Shown: positions 1 through 15,689 of the stretch, one piece after another
How the letters are laid out: every line of letters starts with the position of its first letter
Numbering within the stretch: the first letter of the stretch is position 1
Origin: Jacaranda mimosifolia
Taxonomy: Eukaryota; Streptophyta; Magnoliopsida; Lamiales; Bignoniaceae
DNA: 64,000 bases
Direction: 5' to 3'
Assembly: GCA_018894105.1 (NCBI GenBank)
Contig: CM032128.1
Location: 32,821,299-32,885,298 of the forward strand
Translations under genes and position numbers: made by a program
Notes under the pieces: generated by a model
What the model was told of the DNA's origin: nothing
Database searches by the model: none
The model's input: the letters and a program-made list of their open reading frames with translations, nothing else

Positions 1-84
1 TCAGCATACGTCCCATCTTATTTCTCTCTATAATTTCTTCTCCTCTCTGCATCAATTATGATTTATGCCAAATAAATAAAAGGA
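1..84 (+). other. 5' leader of the OVATE gene
   Basis: Pyrimidine-rich leader with CT runs just before the ATG at 85. No upstream coding sequence is visible; the promoter is probably partly outside the window. Confidence 0.5.
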
Positions 85-729
85 ATGGCAAGAAATCTGA
101 ATTTCTGCTTCACCAAGATCAAATCCCTATCATCCCCTGAACACATTCTGTCAGAAAATCACAGCCGTCCATTCTCCAACCCTCCATCCCTATTAATCAA
201 GAACTTCAACTCCCTCTACGAAAATTTCAACGCCGCCACCTCCACCGCCGCCGCGGCAGACGACCACTCAGCCTCAGAATCCGACACAGACTCCGCCTCC
301 ACGCCAGACTTCGCCACAGCCTTCGCCTCCCAACGCTTCTTCTTCTCCTCTCCCGGCCGCTCTAACTCCATCATCGACTCCTCCTCCTCCTCCCTCGCCT
401 CCACATCATCATCCACCTCACTGAACCAGCCCGAAAACGACACCGTATCCGGCGGAAGCATCGCCGTCCCCACCTACTCCCCCGACCCCTTCGTCGACTT
501 CCGGCGATCCATGCAAGAAATGGTGGAAGCCCGCGAAATCCACGACGTGAGAGAAAACTGGGATTATCTGCATGAACTTCTAATGTGCTATCTTTCTCTA
601 AACCCCAAAAGCACACACAAATTCATCGTCGGAGCTTTCGCCGATCTCCTCGTCAGCCTCATGACGTCCCCGCCGGTAAACAGTCGCCGGCAAAACGGAA
701 AATGCAAGATTTCGCGGCAATATGCGTAA
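85..729 (+). CDS. OVATE family protein (OFP), transcriptional repressor
   Basis: Intronless ORF of 214 residues. The OVATE (DUF623) domain lies near the C-terminus, about residues 133-192: it opens with DPFVDFRRSMQEMVEAR and continues through NWDYLHELLMCYLSLN and HKFIVGAFADLLVSL, the family's hallmark blocks. The N-terminal two thirds are low-complexity (Ser, Ala, Thr, Asp), as is usual in OFPs. Known for the family: OFPs are plant-specific nuclear or cytoplasmic repressors that bind TALE homeodomain and TRM proteins and affect organ shape and growth. The short tail after the domain and the single exon fit the OFP13/15/16/18 type, but the exact orthologue cannot be assigned. The start is the first ATG in frame and gives a normal MARNLNFC-like N-terminus. 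The domain is complete and no defect is visible. Confidence 0.93.
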   Translation: MARNLNFCFTKIKSLSSPEHILSENHSRPFSNPPSLLIKNFNSLYENFNAATSTAAAADDHSASESDTDSASTPDFATAFASQRFFFSSPGRSNSIIDSSSSSLASTSSSTSLNQPENDTVSGGSIAVPTYSPDPFVDFRRSMQEMVEAREIHDVRENWDYLHELLMCYLSLNPKSTHKFIVGAFADLLVSLMTSPPVNSRRQNGKCKISRQYA

Positions 730-1046
730 CCCATTATTTTGCTGACAGGAAAATTGGTAACCTTAATCCTAATACCATCGTTTTTCAACAACATTTACTC
801 AAAAAAAAAAAAAGGGAACTATAAATGTTTAACAGTTCATTGTGTGTGGGGATGATAAAGCAGTTGGTCCCCAGTTGTCTTTCAATTATATATTCAGTCG
901 GGTTATCCTTTTACAGCATAGAATTTACTTTTGTTTTTGGAACATATTGTTTTTGTTTTCCAGCTACATACTATAAATTCCATTGACATATCTAGTCTCT
1001 GTCTTGAAGTTGAAATCATACTTAACTTACTAGTGCAAAAATCCTT
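730..1046. other. Spacer, 3' flank of OFP gene
   Basis: Probably holds the OFP 3' UTR. No other ORF, RNA or repeat boundary recognised. Confidence 0.4.
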
Positions 1047-1051
1047 TTTAG

Positions 1052-1403
1052 TATTAGTGTTTCACATCGGTGAAATAAATAAGTTCTGATATCTATATAT
1101 GGTATTGAGCAATTGAGCAATTCTCACTTCTTGAACTAGTTTTTTGGGTTAAGTTAAACCCAAGTTCCATTCTTTAACATAGTATCGGAGCCACCATTCC
1201 TAATGTTGGGTTATCTAGTATTGTTGGGCCATCCATTTCATATTATTCACGCTCCTCCAAATGTTTATTTCTGTGCATGCATAGGATGTGTTAGTATTTT
1301 ACATTGGTAAAATAAAATAACTCCTTTTATATGATTTTGAACAATCTTCACCTCTTGAACTGTCTTTTAGGGTTGAGTTAGGTACAAGATCCATTATTTA
1401 ACA
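1052..1403 (+). mobile_element. Complete TRIM retrotransposon (terminal-repeat retrotransposon in miniature)
   Basis: Two similar direct repeats, 1052-1179 and 1289-1403, share TTCACATCGGTGAAATAAA-type starts, a CTTCTTGAACT block and a TTTAACA end. Straight after the first repeat is TAGTATCGGAGCCACC (1180-1195), a decayed initiator-Met tRNA primer site (canonical TGGTATCAGAGCCACC). The internal part is only about 109 bp and non-coding. The element is flanked by an exact 5-bp duplication, TTTAG, at 1047-1051 and 1404-1408. The first LTR begins TA instead of TG, so the ends are aged. TRIMs are mobilised in trans by larger retrotransposons. Confidence 0.82.
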
Positions 1404-1408
1404 TTTAG

Positions 1409-2280
1409 TTGAAAATTCTGGCAACCTTTTTTATATTTGTTTTGATCTATTATATATTACAAAAGCCTGATTTACATTCTGAACCTCTATGGTGAAAAAG
1501 CTGTGCCTATTTCACTGATAAACTGCAACAGCAGAGATTAATCCGGGCACCATTTGAGCATGTTTAAATTAGTTGCGATAATAATAACATTTTATTTTTG
1601 GATATAATCATGATATTTCTATGTTTCTTGACTCACTTAGGTATATAACAAGTGAAATATATAGAATTTCTAATTAAATTGTACCAGTTCATTATTTTAG
1701 AAGGAGATTATTATTAATTTTGCTATAAGAGATTCATATCGACAATTAATCTGTTCTACGATGTGGGAGTTTGCAAATGTATTTGCTTAAGTTTATAAAG
1801 TAAGATCATAAAAATGCATGAATTAATGTGGCTAAATTTGAGTTGTATGTCTAAATAAGTTATAAATAATTAAATTATAGCGTTATTCTACTTATGATAT
1901 TATTATAATATCATTTAATAATTTGTAATTCGTTTAGGCGTATATATATTGCAAGTGAAAGACATGAAATTTTTCATTGGATTATATTTGCTTAGTGTTT
2001 ATAGGGTAAGATTGTGAATTAAATGCCTAAGATTTAGGTGTATGCTTAGATATGGTAAAGATTTTTTAGGTCCCTTGAATTAATTCAATGTATGGTACAA
2101 TTTTAATGTTATATTATGTCCTTATCAAGAAACAAGTTAACCATTTCATTTCCTTCTTATAAGTTTTGGTCCCGAGTTAGAGAGCTAGTGGTGGCTGGTC
2201 CAACCCCAGACCCCAATAGTACTTTGAAATTTGATAGTCTTTCTTACCCAACTTCTTGACTTTATTTGTTTAGGAGTCGG
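1409..2280. other. AT-rich spacer
   Basis: No ORF with a recognisable domain, no RNA gene and no clear repeat boundary. Confidence 0.4.
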
Positions 2281-2915
2281 CATGGAAATAGGTTAAGTTA
2301 GGCTAGGTTAGATTTTAACTTAAATAGGTCAGGTCTGTTATGCAAATGATAAGTCAAAGCTTAGCCTATTATTTATTATACGCTTTTTTTTAAGGTTAAT
2401 CTAGCATTTTAAATAAATTTTAAAGTCTTAGCTTGGTTTAAAAGCCTACCTAAAAATGTATTTTCAATTAAGGCTTAAATTAAGTCTAAACATCACATAA
2501 ATCTAAATTTTTAATATGCTTAAATTTGTAATAGACATTGATAAGAAATAATCAAAATGATAAATAATAAATGCATAATTATAAAAGTTCAAATCTAAAT
2601 ATAAGATAGTATCATTTCAACAAAAAGTAATACTAAACAACATAATGGATTCCAATTTTTCATGACTAATTAAAGAAATCAAATACAATTAGTCATTTAA
2701 TATTATATCACTATTATTACACTTTTATGTGAAAAAGGATAAACGGACATGCCTATAAGGCTTTGTGGACTTTAGAAAAACCTAAATTTAGCATATTTAG
2801 TTAAAAATGCTACTGTTAAAGCCAAGTAAAAGACTGTTTAAGCCTTAACCTAGCCTTTTTATTAAATAAGCTAAGTCATAGGCCCTTAACGAGTAGCTTG
2901 ACCTATTTTCATTCT
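2281..2915. mobile_element. MITE family E, copy 1 (GGMATGGAAATAGG ends)
   Basis: The left end GGCATGGAAATAGG is mirrored at the right end (reverse complement AATGAAAATAGGTCAAGC). About 635 bp and non-coding. Read in reverse, its interior matches the copy at 15143-17350, but without that copy's two insertions. A third copy is near 9051-9672. The superfamily is not certain. Confidence 0.6.
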
Positions 2916-3353
2916 CAGTTAGGAGTGAGCGCTCTACTTTACTTTGATTTAGAATTTTTAAATGTCATTTTATAAGTGATAATTGCATTACATTTCCAAA
3001 AATGATAAAATCTATCCAATTCTTGATTTATTTTATGAACGAATTTTATTGTAGTTTTATTTTTGGTCATGGTGAGGATGTATGAATTAAATTTGTTGAT
3101 GATGACTATGAGAAATTCTGAAATTCGATGAGATAAAATTATAATATAATGAATTTCATCATTGAATTTTTTTTCAATAATCATAATTTTTTCTCGTTTA
3201 TCAAACTAATTGCAAAAAGGATAATCCTCACCTCAAAAAAATAAAAATGAATCATTATTTTGACGTTATCTAAATTAACGTTCACTCAAAAACGTTCATT
3301 TTAACTTTTGTTTGTTATGTTAAATAATTCTAAGATACAATTGAAATGCCGCA
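2916..3353. other. AT-rich spacer
   Basis: Short random ORFs only; nothing recognised. Confidence 0.35.
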
Positions 3354-3365
3354 GTTACATATGTA

Positions 3366-3587
3366 ATTGTCCAGTGATTTGTAACCCAAGTGGCATCCAT
3401 CTCCTCTATTATGTGGGAGGTCTTGTGTTCGATCCGAAATGAGTGCGTGGTGCACCTTATATGCATTATGTTTAGTTTATACTTTAATTTATTTGATTTG
3501 AAAATATAAAAATATTAATTTATTGTAAAGATAAAAATTCGTTATTTGTAATACTTTCTCTCTCTCTCTCTCTTTAAAAAAAAAAAG
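3366..3587 (+). mobile_element. tRNA-derived SINE with 12-bp target-site duplication
   Basis: About 222 bp. The tRNA-like head carries an A-box-like TTTGTAACCCAAGTGGCAT and a B-box-like GTCTTGTGTTCGATCC about 40 bp apart (RNA polymerase III internal promoter). The unrelated body ends in a (CT)n tract plus an A run. It is bracketed by the exact duplication GTTACATATGTA at 3354-3365 and 3588-3599. Related heads occur near 8947, 14193, 21890, 22130 and 24330. Confidence 0.85.
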
Positions 3588-3599
3588 GTTACATATGTA

Positions 3600-5053
3600 T
3601 TTAAAAGATATTACAATAATATTTTCATTTTGATCATGCGTTTTAAATCCCTGCCAGTGTCAATATTTTGGGCCCTTGATCGTTTAATTTGCTGTTAGAC
3701 ATAAAAGACTTGAACCTTAACGAATGAGGGGGCAAAAAATAAAAATAAAATTAACACACCTTATAAATTATCTTAAAATTCTCGATTCTAATACAAAAGA
3801 AAACTTCATATTTTCATTAATTAATTTTCAATTCCAACAATTGCCAAGTCCAACGCATTACTACGTAAGGACTAAGGATTATAAATTGTTTAAAAACAAA
3901 AATCACTGGTCAGAGCAAACGATGTCCATATATGGTTAAAACATTAAATCCTTACTGAAAAGTGTCAAAGTGTCCTTTTAATGAAAACAAATTATGTGGG
4001 CTCATAGTTCATACAAAAGCCAAAAACTCTCTTTTAACTTCTTCAATCAAGTTAAGGTTATGACAATGTTCCATGCACTCAATTACCGACCACCTTCGAT
4101 ATAGTTTAACCCTTTGTTAATCAGACAAAAAAAGAACTGTTAAGAGTGTTTAAGGGGAGAAAAGGGATCTAATCTGCAGTTGATTGGAGGCAGAATCTTA
4201 AAGCAAAGACAAATATTTGGATTAAAATGAAACCCTAACCTATAATCAATAAACAAGTAGGTCCCAGACACAGACAAAATCAGGGAATCTTGAATTTGTT
4301 TTTCCTTTTTCTTATTTTTTTTTATATAATTTTCTGGGAGTCGGGATAAGTCGCTATCAGTATTGAAGATTCTGCGGTTCCATGTAAGTGAAATGCATGT
4401 GATTTAATAAATTGGAATATGACTTGTTTTCTTCGGACAAGTTGCTGATCATACAACTTGTTCTTCTGAATTGAATTAATCTGTTTAAAATTATGAATAA
4501 TTCGGTGGGCGTATAGTTTTCATGTGCTGCTGTGTTTATTATTTACTACAAGACAGCTAAGACCAAGAAGAGGTTAAAACTGAATCTAACATTTTATAAT
4601 GAGAATTGTTTAATGTTTAGTCGAGATGATTGGGTTTAATGTCACTTTAAATTCTTTATTTCATTTTCTATTTCAATTTACTGTATTTATGCCTAGTGTA
4701 CCTAATTTTTAATTAATTATTTTTATAAAAAAATATTAATACACGTGTCATATATTTATAAAATATAATAGGAGATGTAATAGAAAATGAAATAAAAGAT
4801 TTAAACCAGTTTAATGGCCACTTATCATGGTGTTTGTGTCTTGGGCTATGTGCCTCTGAAGAAGCCGTCTTTCCTCTTTTTCTGTTTTATTTTTGCCTCT
4901 ACGTACGTTTTTATGAGAAAGAATTTGTGGGCCGAATCTATGGGCAGGAACTACGGGCTCACTGGCTTACAAGTCCATCGGTTTTGAAAGGGAGACCAAT
5001 GGGGACTAGGTTTCTGGTGGGCTTTAATAAACCACCAAAATTGAGCCTGCAGC
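3600..5053. other. AT-rich spacer
   Basis: No gene recognised. The ORF starting at 4834 runs into the transposon at 5064 and has no family signature. Confidence 0.4.
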
Positions 5054-5063
5054 ATTCATTTCT

Positions 5064-5743
5064 AGGGCTGTCAATGGGTCGAATTTGGATCAAATTTGTT
5101 ATACTCAAATCCGAATTTGATTATCAAAATTCATATTCGAATTTGATCCGAAATCCTATAGGATCTTTGTTAGTCAGTACAATATTTGAATTCGATAGAT
5201 ATTCGAAAATTGATTAAAGAATCCGACCCGATTTTTTTCCTATATTTTTTCTTTTTTTCCTTTTGAATTTTATAAAAAGATTGCATTTATAAAATAAATA
5301 TATGTCATATTTGAATTTTTTAACAACTTTTTATTATATATTAGTTCAAAAGTTAAATATTTGAATACTAAATTCCGATTTCACATCATATTAATGCATT
5401 GATGAACTATTATATTTTATTATATTTGATATTTTATTAATATCCTTTTTATTTTTTAGGTTAAAGACTCAACATTAATAGTATAATATTAGGTCAATAT
5501 AATATATAGATTTTATTTTAAAATCTTTATTAATATTATATATAAGAGTATTAATTTAATAAAAAAATATTAAAGTTCTAATTCGGATATTTAACGGATC
5601 GAATTGCTTAATTTCATATCCAATTCACTTATTTCGGATTACGAATATTTATAATCGGATCTGATTCATCAAATATTTTAATCGGATAAAAATCTTAAAA
5701 TTCGAATCGAATTCAAATTAAAATTCGATCCATTGACAGCCCT
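5064..5743. mobile_element. Mutator-like MITE, copy 1 (680 bp)
   Basis: Begins AGGGCTGTCAATGGGTCGAA and ends with the inverted form TTCGATCCATTGACAGCCCT. A perfect 10-bp duplication ATTCATTTCT flanks it (5054-5063 and 5744-5753). The 9-11 bp duplication length and long imperfect inverted ends suggest a non-autonomous Mutator-like element. A diverged copy lies at 52893-53614 with its own 10-bp duplication. No transposase frame. Confidence 0.85.
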
Positions 5744-5753
5744 ATTCATTTCT

Positions 5754-6712
5754 AATAGCAGACAATAATATGCCGTTTGGAAGAGGCGAAGAGCAATTTG
5801 GCTTCTTGCAAACGCACACCCCAAGTCCTTATTTAATTTAAGAGAGTATACAAAATACTGAAACACTTTTTATCACATTGAGAGTATTCAGCGGATCAAG
5901 AGAAGAAAGGTCGATGATGATGAAGGCTCAAACATATATTTGCACTGAAAATTTAAGCAAATAATATGTTAAAACTTGCAAAACCTTAGCCACGAATTGA
6001 GGTTCACGCATTCATTAACTTCAACAACAGAACTTGAACCTAGTTCATGACCATTATGTATCTTAGATATCATCTAGCAAGAGAATCTTGACACATACTT
6101 CATACATTGAGTTGATATATGGCATGAAATTAAGCTGCACATTAACATGCACAGGCTCTGCAGTCTACATACTGTGCAACTCGAATCAACAGATTATAAA
6201 TCAACAGGAAAATAAGGATGCTACACAGCTGCTTCCTTAATCATGTAAATGAATTACATCGACATAGATGCCCATCAAACAAGGTCTGAAATGGTTATGT
6301 CGTCTCTCATTACACCGAATCCACAAGATGTCAACATTTATTTTTCAGAAGATGGGCCATTTGTGATGCATTTTTGGTATATACGACATAATTTGTGGCC
6401 ACATTTCATAATTTCATGTGAAGATGTAAATTTCTGCTGGCAAGCATCTATATTAAACAAAACAAAACCACAAATGGTGCCACAACGAAATGCCTTCTAA
6501 GAGAGAAAAACTGACAGCTAACAAGAGGCACAAACCTACTGATTCTTTATCACACGAATTGAATCTTCAGAAATCATGATCAAAATTGATAGGGGAGTCC
6601 AAACTTCAAATCCAGAACAACAAGGATAACAGAATTCAGTACACAACCTTTTAGGTATGGGGTAGCCTAAAATAAAATTATCCAACAAAATGATGTAGAA
6701 AGAAGATAAGGC
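5754..6712. other. Spacer and S18 3' flank
   Basis: The part next to 6712 should be the 3' UTR of the minus-strand S18 gene. No other coding signal is convincing. Confidence 0.4.
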
Positions 6713-8574
<1,862 letters not shown>

Positions 8575-8655
8575 GGCTAGGGTTTCGAATCGAGCAGCGG
8601 AGTGTACTGTTTTTCTTCGACGGCTGCTCTGCTTCCACTCAGTATGAGAAAGATC

Positions 8656-8664
8656 AAACCCTAA
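8656..8664. promoter_or_regulatory. Telo-box upstream of RPS18
   Basis: AAACCCTAA about 82 bp upstream of the S18 ATG. Telo-boxes near the start of transcription are a known feature of plant translation-apparatus genes, where they work with site II elements. Confidence 0.6.
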
Positions 8665-8742
8665 CCCGTGGTTTATGCTTTATAGTCGCGTGAATGGGTA
8701 AAATTGTACTTTTGTCCCAGAACTTATTCTATATAGAATTTT

Positions 8743-8749
8743 AGGCCCA
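8743..8749 (-). promoter_or_regulatory. Site II element (TGGGCCT) upstream of RPS18
   Basis: Reads TGGGCCT on the gene strand. TGGGCY elements bind TCP factors and are usual in plant ribosomal protein promoters. Confidence 0.5.
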
Positions 8750-8935
8750 ATACTTTTAAGTTATTTTCTTCGGCGCGGCTCTGCTTTCTCTAACCCTAAT
8801 CTCGTGGTTTATGATTTATAGTCGCGTCAAAACGCAAAATTTTATATTTATCCCAAAACTTATCATATACATAATTTTTGGCCTATTGACCGTTGTACGA
8901 ACATTAATTTCTTTATTTGGCTCCTTTCAACTAAG

Positions 8936-9061
8936 GATGGAAATGCCCAATAGCTTATAACTCAAGTGACATTAGTTTTCCTTATTATGTGGGAGGTCTT
9001 GTGTTCGACATTTATGAACGTGTTTCTCTTAAAAAAAGGAGGGGAGGGGGGGATGAAAATA
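8936..9061 (+). mobile_element. Short SINE copy inserted at the end of a MITE
   Basis: Carries CTTATAACTCAAGTGACAT (A-box-like) and GGTCTTGTGTTCGAC (B-box-like), then an A run and a G-rich tract. Flanked by GGATGGAAAT (8936) and GGATGAAAAT (9051), which may be a one-mismatch duplication. Truncated relative to the 3366 copy. Confidence 0.5.
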
Positions 9062-9672
9062 AGCCAAATTGCTCTTAACAGACTTATGGCCTAACATGAA
9101 TGCTTAGGCTCCATTAAAAGTTTACCAACTTAATAAGATGACATGTTTATCACTCTTTATATAATATAAAATAATTGTATTTATATTATATTAATAAGTT
9201 AATATAAAATAACTTTTATTATTTAACCAACATTTGATGAAAGTGAATTGGTTTATTTGTAAGGTCTGTTAATATAATTTTTCTTTCTATACAATTATTT
9301 TATCTTGAATTTTTTAATTTCATGATTATGTACTGTTGTTCATCTTTATGGTTATTGTCTATATATATTTTTGTCATTTGCATAACTTTCAAACCTATTA
9401 AATAACTAGCTACATGAAGATATATTATAAATTTAATCTCTAATACAAGTTTAGATTTATGTAAGATATAAGTATAATTATAGCCTTAATAGAAAACAGG
9501 TTTTTTGCTCGACTTTCAAACTAGAACAAAACTTTTGAATTTATTAAAAAGACTAGATCTATTTTTTTTAAAAAAAACAATCCCAAATAATAGGTTGTAC
9601 TCAAGCTTATTATTTGCATAAAAAATCTAACCTATTTAAACTAAATCCTAACCTTGACCTATTTCCATACCT
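9051..9672. mobile_element. MITE family E, copy 3
   Basis: Left part resembles the other family E ends (GGATGAAAATAAGCC, then TTATGGCCTAAC); right end is CCTATTTCCATACC, the inverted form. Non-coding and degenerate. Confidence 0.45.
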
Positions 9673-9940
9673 ACTTTCGACCAACTGAAATAGTTTTAGC
9701 AGTCACTTGGTTCCAATTTATTACCTCTTTTCCTCGTCCAAGTCATGCCATACTTTACCAATAGAATAACACCAATAGCTTTTAGAAATTTATAATATAA
9801 TACAATTTTGATTATAAAAGAGTAAGATTTTTCAGCACGAGACAACACTCATTTGTCATTTCCAAATAATTTAAGTTTTTTATTTTTAATTAGTTTTTTT
9901 AACCATATGGAGTTTTTCAATCTATGTAACGAAATAATAA
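9673..9940. other. AT-rich spacer
   Basis: Nothing recognised. Confidence 0.35.
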
Positions 9941-10375
9941 CAATATTTGGTTATGTTTCCCAAAACAAAATTTGAGAAAATATAATCAAATATATTCTCA
10001 TTTTTTTCCCAAAACATAAAAAAATATTTTCCCAAAATATCATCTGTCATCCTTCATTATCTCCAAAAATTTCTCATTTTTAATATATACATACATACAT
10101 ACATATTATATATATATATATATGTTTTTTTATTATTCTAACAATAAAAAAGTCATTCAATTTCATTTTCACCCTAAAAATCCAACAAAAAAGCATTAAT
10201 TTGACTGTTATAGTAAAAAATATCTCCCAAAAAAGATAAACAAACATACCAAAATTCTTTAAAATCATTTTTTAATCATTCTCCAAAACATAACCAAACT
10301 CAATTACATTCCCCAACATAATTTTACATTTTTCAATAATTCATTACACATAAAAAACATAACCAAACATTCCCA
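9941..10375. mobile_element. MITE family D, copy 1
   Basis: Starts near ATTTGGTTATGTTTCCC and ends ATAACCAAACATTCCC (inverted). Shares the internal block TCATTTTCACCCTAAAAATC and a TA-rich microsatellite with the copies at 18818, 31179 and 54622. Non-coding. Confidence 0.6.
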
Positions 10376-11285
10376 ATACATCTTGAAATCAAGTGGACCT
10401 GCCATCCTTGTATCTAGCATACCTTTAAATGTTTTATTTAAAATAAATAAAAATAAAATCATTTTCATCTATTTTGGTGAGAACCAAGTAATCTATCAAT
10501 GTATGCTATAGACGTACTAGGGATTCTTTTTATTTTATCTAGTTAATGAGCAAGCCAAGTAATATATCCAACATTTATAATTCAACACAAGATTTAACCT
10601 GTACCAACATAGCAAAGTCAATTTTTTAATATGCATCCTACATACTACAAAAAGCTTTTTAGTGAACAGAAAATTGAGATTCGGTTGCAGAATACTTCAT
10701 GAGAACTCAAAACTATATTATCAGATAGCTCAATCAATTTTTTTGGCACAAACGAGTTATTAACTCTTCTAATTCTTTCTAAGAGGTCGCAAGTAGGAAT
10801 CCCTTGGCAAATTCAAGAGTAAATTGCCTAGATTTCATCATTGATCAAGATACATAGCATCAAGTATACTGTCATATAGTTCCCAACTCAATGAATATGG
10901 TAACCCTAGAAAATATTATACTGCATCCCACATTCATCCCAACTGCAAAGTAGCTGCAAAAGGGCAACATAACCAAGTTGAAAATGAGATTGCTACCAAA
11001 GTAACCAGCCTCACTACAAAATCTCCCAGTGGATCATAAAATCTAAGTCTTAAATTCTTAGCACTGTTATAAAATTTGCAGGAGATAATCGAGATATGAT
11101 ATGACATTTCTCTCCAGATGATGATAATGTAATTAAAACAAGAATGCAAGCCTTAGCAACATCAACAAAATTGTGCAACTTTAACACTAAATAAGGAGCT
11201 CAATTAACCTAAGGCATAGCAAAAATATGGGTCATATGACAATCTTCAAAATTTCAAAACCGAAAAAAGAACAATCCTGAGAAAC
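10376..11285. other. Spacer and S24 3' flank
   Basis: The part next to 11285 is presumably the 3' UTR of the minus-strand S24 gene. No other gene recognised. Confidence 0.4.
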
Positions 11286-13305
<2,020 letters not shown>

Positions 13306-13547
13306 TTTCCTGTAGAAAGCAAAGACGATGATGGATTGATTCAATTCAATCTCAATCAAAAGCACGACAATTCGTAATCTAAAAGCTTATAGAGCAGGAG
13401 CAAGAGAAAGAAAGCAAGTAATTACGGTGTCGTTTAAGCAGATTCCCGCCGACAGCCGCCGCCTATTGCCGCTGCTCTTCAGAAGCTCAGTGGTGTCTTT
13501 CTGCTCGCAACGCGACTCTGCTTTGAAAGAGGGCGAGACTTTAACGC

Positions 13548-13598
13548 TAGGGTTTTGTCTACTCGCTGGCTGACTTAATTGGGCTCTCATTATGGGCT
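13548..13598. promoter_or_regulatory. Telo-box plus site II cluster of RPS24
   Basis: TAGGGTTT at 13548-13555 (telo-box on the gene strand as AAACCCTA), with TGGGCT at 13580-13585 and 13593-13598 and a further TGGGCT at 13630-13635. This is the telo-box/site II arrangement typical of plant ribosomal protein promoters. Confidence 0.6.
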
Positions 13599-13635
13599 TT
13601 AAAACTCCTAGCCCGTCTAGTCCAAATGATGGGCT

Positions 13636-14177
13636 TTAAAATTTATGGTCCAAATCTTCTATTTTGTTATGGAGTGTTTTCTGAAAAATAAAAATAAAAA
13701 TAAATATTTTGTTTTAAGGATTTTACCAAAAAAAAAAAAAGTAAAATATTACTTGATTTTATTTTGATGCATATATTTTCTATTGTATTTTTTATTTTTT
13801 TTGTATTGCATCACATCATACTTCTATGTTATTGTATACCGATGTAATAACAAAAATAATTATTCTTTTTTTATATATTTTTGACAACATCATATCATTT
13901 AAAAAAATATATTTAGAGACAAATGATTAGTTTCATTTTGGAGGAATAAAAACATTTCTAAAATAAAACCAAACATAACTTAAGTATTCAATAACAACTA
14001 TAGTTATAATTGTATGTTGGCAGATACTGTAAAGTTTTTTAAAAACTTGATTCGACTTGAAAAGAGAAATGAAAAATTAAGTCCCACAAAATTTCCAAAT
14101 TCAAAATGCAATTCCTGGAAAAAATAAAAATTGAAGAGTACTCTTTCAATAAATAGACTTCAAAATTTGCATTGATA
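13636..14177. other. AT-rich spacer
   Basis: Nothing recognised beyond A/T runs. Confidence 0.35.
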
Positions 14178-14192
14178 ATAACTACCTTTGGA

Positions 14193-14421
14193 GACCAGTG
14201 GCTTGTAATCTAGTAGCATCAAGTCGTCCCATGTTATGTAGGAAACCGAATGGGTTCCTTTGTGCACCTTATTGTGCCTCTGATTGTAGAGTGTGTTTGA
14301 TAATTAGATTTTATTAACTTGTTGTAAGGCTACTCTTCTTGATTTGATAGTTGGATTTTATAAACTTGTTCTAAGGATACTCTTCATCATTTATAATGTT
14401 TTCTAGAAAAAAATAATAATA
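14193..14421 (+). mobile_element. SINE-like insertion with ~14-bp duplication
   Basis: Head CAGTGGCTTGTAATCTAGTA and a diverged B-box region; tail of AAT repeats. The flanks ATAACTACCTTTGGA (14178-14192) and ATAACTACCTTGGA (14422-14435) are a near-exact duplication. It shares the GCTTGTAA / TTGTGCACCTTA style with the other SINE copies. Confidence 0.65.
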
Positions 14422-14435
14422 ATAACTACCTTGGA

Positions 14436-15142
14436 AATTTTAATTATTGGAAGTCTTAAAATTCCTAAACCAAAAATAGCTAAAGTTTTAAAAAACTTGA
14501 TTCAACTTGAAATTTTTCCAAAGTTAATATTTCATTTCTAAAATAACATTTACATTGTTTGTTTTGGTGTTTATATAGGGATTAGGGGGTTAACCTCATA
14601 ATTAACCTTAGGGTAACTACCCCATCATAAGTTGATAAAATATCTTAGTAGAACTTTCTCTAGCGTGGTTTAATAGTAACACATTTTTTTCAATTACCTA
14701 AAACTTATAAGCATCATTATCATTAATCTAATCTCAAGTACAATGAGTATATATATTTGATTGATTGGTAAGAAAGGAGCTGGTGGTGCAACGGTAAAAA
14801 ATGTGGACGACATAAATCAATCCTATTAGCTTTAATTAGTCTTGAGAATATTCCATTAAGGCGGTGTTTGGGGGTGGTATTTTGACCTAATAATCCATTA
14901 TTACTATAAATAAAGAAAATAATTTGGTAAATGTTTTAGGTACTTATTCAAATAATCATTAAAATCACACTTTTATATATGATTATTATTTATTTCAGCG
15001 TTGATATAGTCATTGATGTGCCGTGTTGTTAGGCTTTCCAAAAATGTGTTATATGGTACAACATGGGTTAAATTTGAACAGCTAGGGTGCTTCGGCTATA
15101 TGGAATTGAAAGCTCAACTAGCATGGGAGTGGGTAACTTGGT
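14436..15142. other. AT-rich spacer
   Basis: No gene recognised. A GCGGTGTTTGGGGGTGG motif near 14861 may be one end of another MITE, but no partner end was found. Confidence 0.35.
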
Positions 15143-15255
15143 ATGGATGGAAATAGGTCAGGCTATTCGAAATGGCCTATGGCCTAACCTATTTAATAAA
15201 AAAGTCAGATCAATACTTAAAAAAATAATGTTTTTAACTAAATAGATTAGACTTA

Positions 15256-15598
15256 GAGGGTGTTTGACTAAGTTTATTTTAAACATCTTATAAGATCTTT
15301 TTTTTTTAAATAAGTTGTTGAAGTGTTTGGATAAAACAAGATTTTGAAGCTTATAAGATGTTAATAATGACAATTTTGTAAATTAAATGGTTAAAAATGA
15401 AGGAGCTTGTTAAAATATTAAAAATAAATTAGAGTTTCCTTATTTTTTTTAAAAGAGTTTATAAACTTCTAATATCTTATTTTAAGATATTATAAGCTCT
15501 TTTTTAAAAAATTTACCAAACAATTTTTATCAACTTATAAGTTCTTAAACATCTTATAAGATATTTTGAAGAGCTTATAAGCTCACCCAAACACCCTC
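15256..15598. mobile_element. Tourist-like (PIF/Harbinger) MITE nested in family E
   Basis: 343 bp with ends GAGGGTGTTTG and CAAACACCCTC, flanked by TTA on both sides (15253-15255 and 15599-15601), the PIF/Harbinger target duplication. It is built of repeated CTTATAAG-type palindromes. The paralogous family E copy at 2281-2915 lacks it. Confidence 0.75.
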
Positions 15599-15689
15599 TT
15601 AGGCTCTTCTAAAAGCTTTCAAAGCCTAACAGGGCGGCCCGTTTATTATTCTTCACATAAAAAATACAATAATAGTGATATAATATTAA

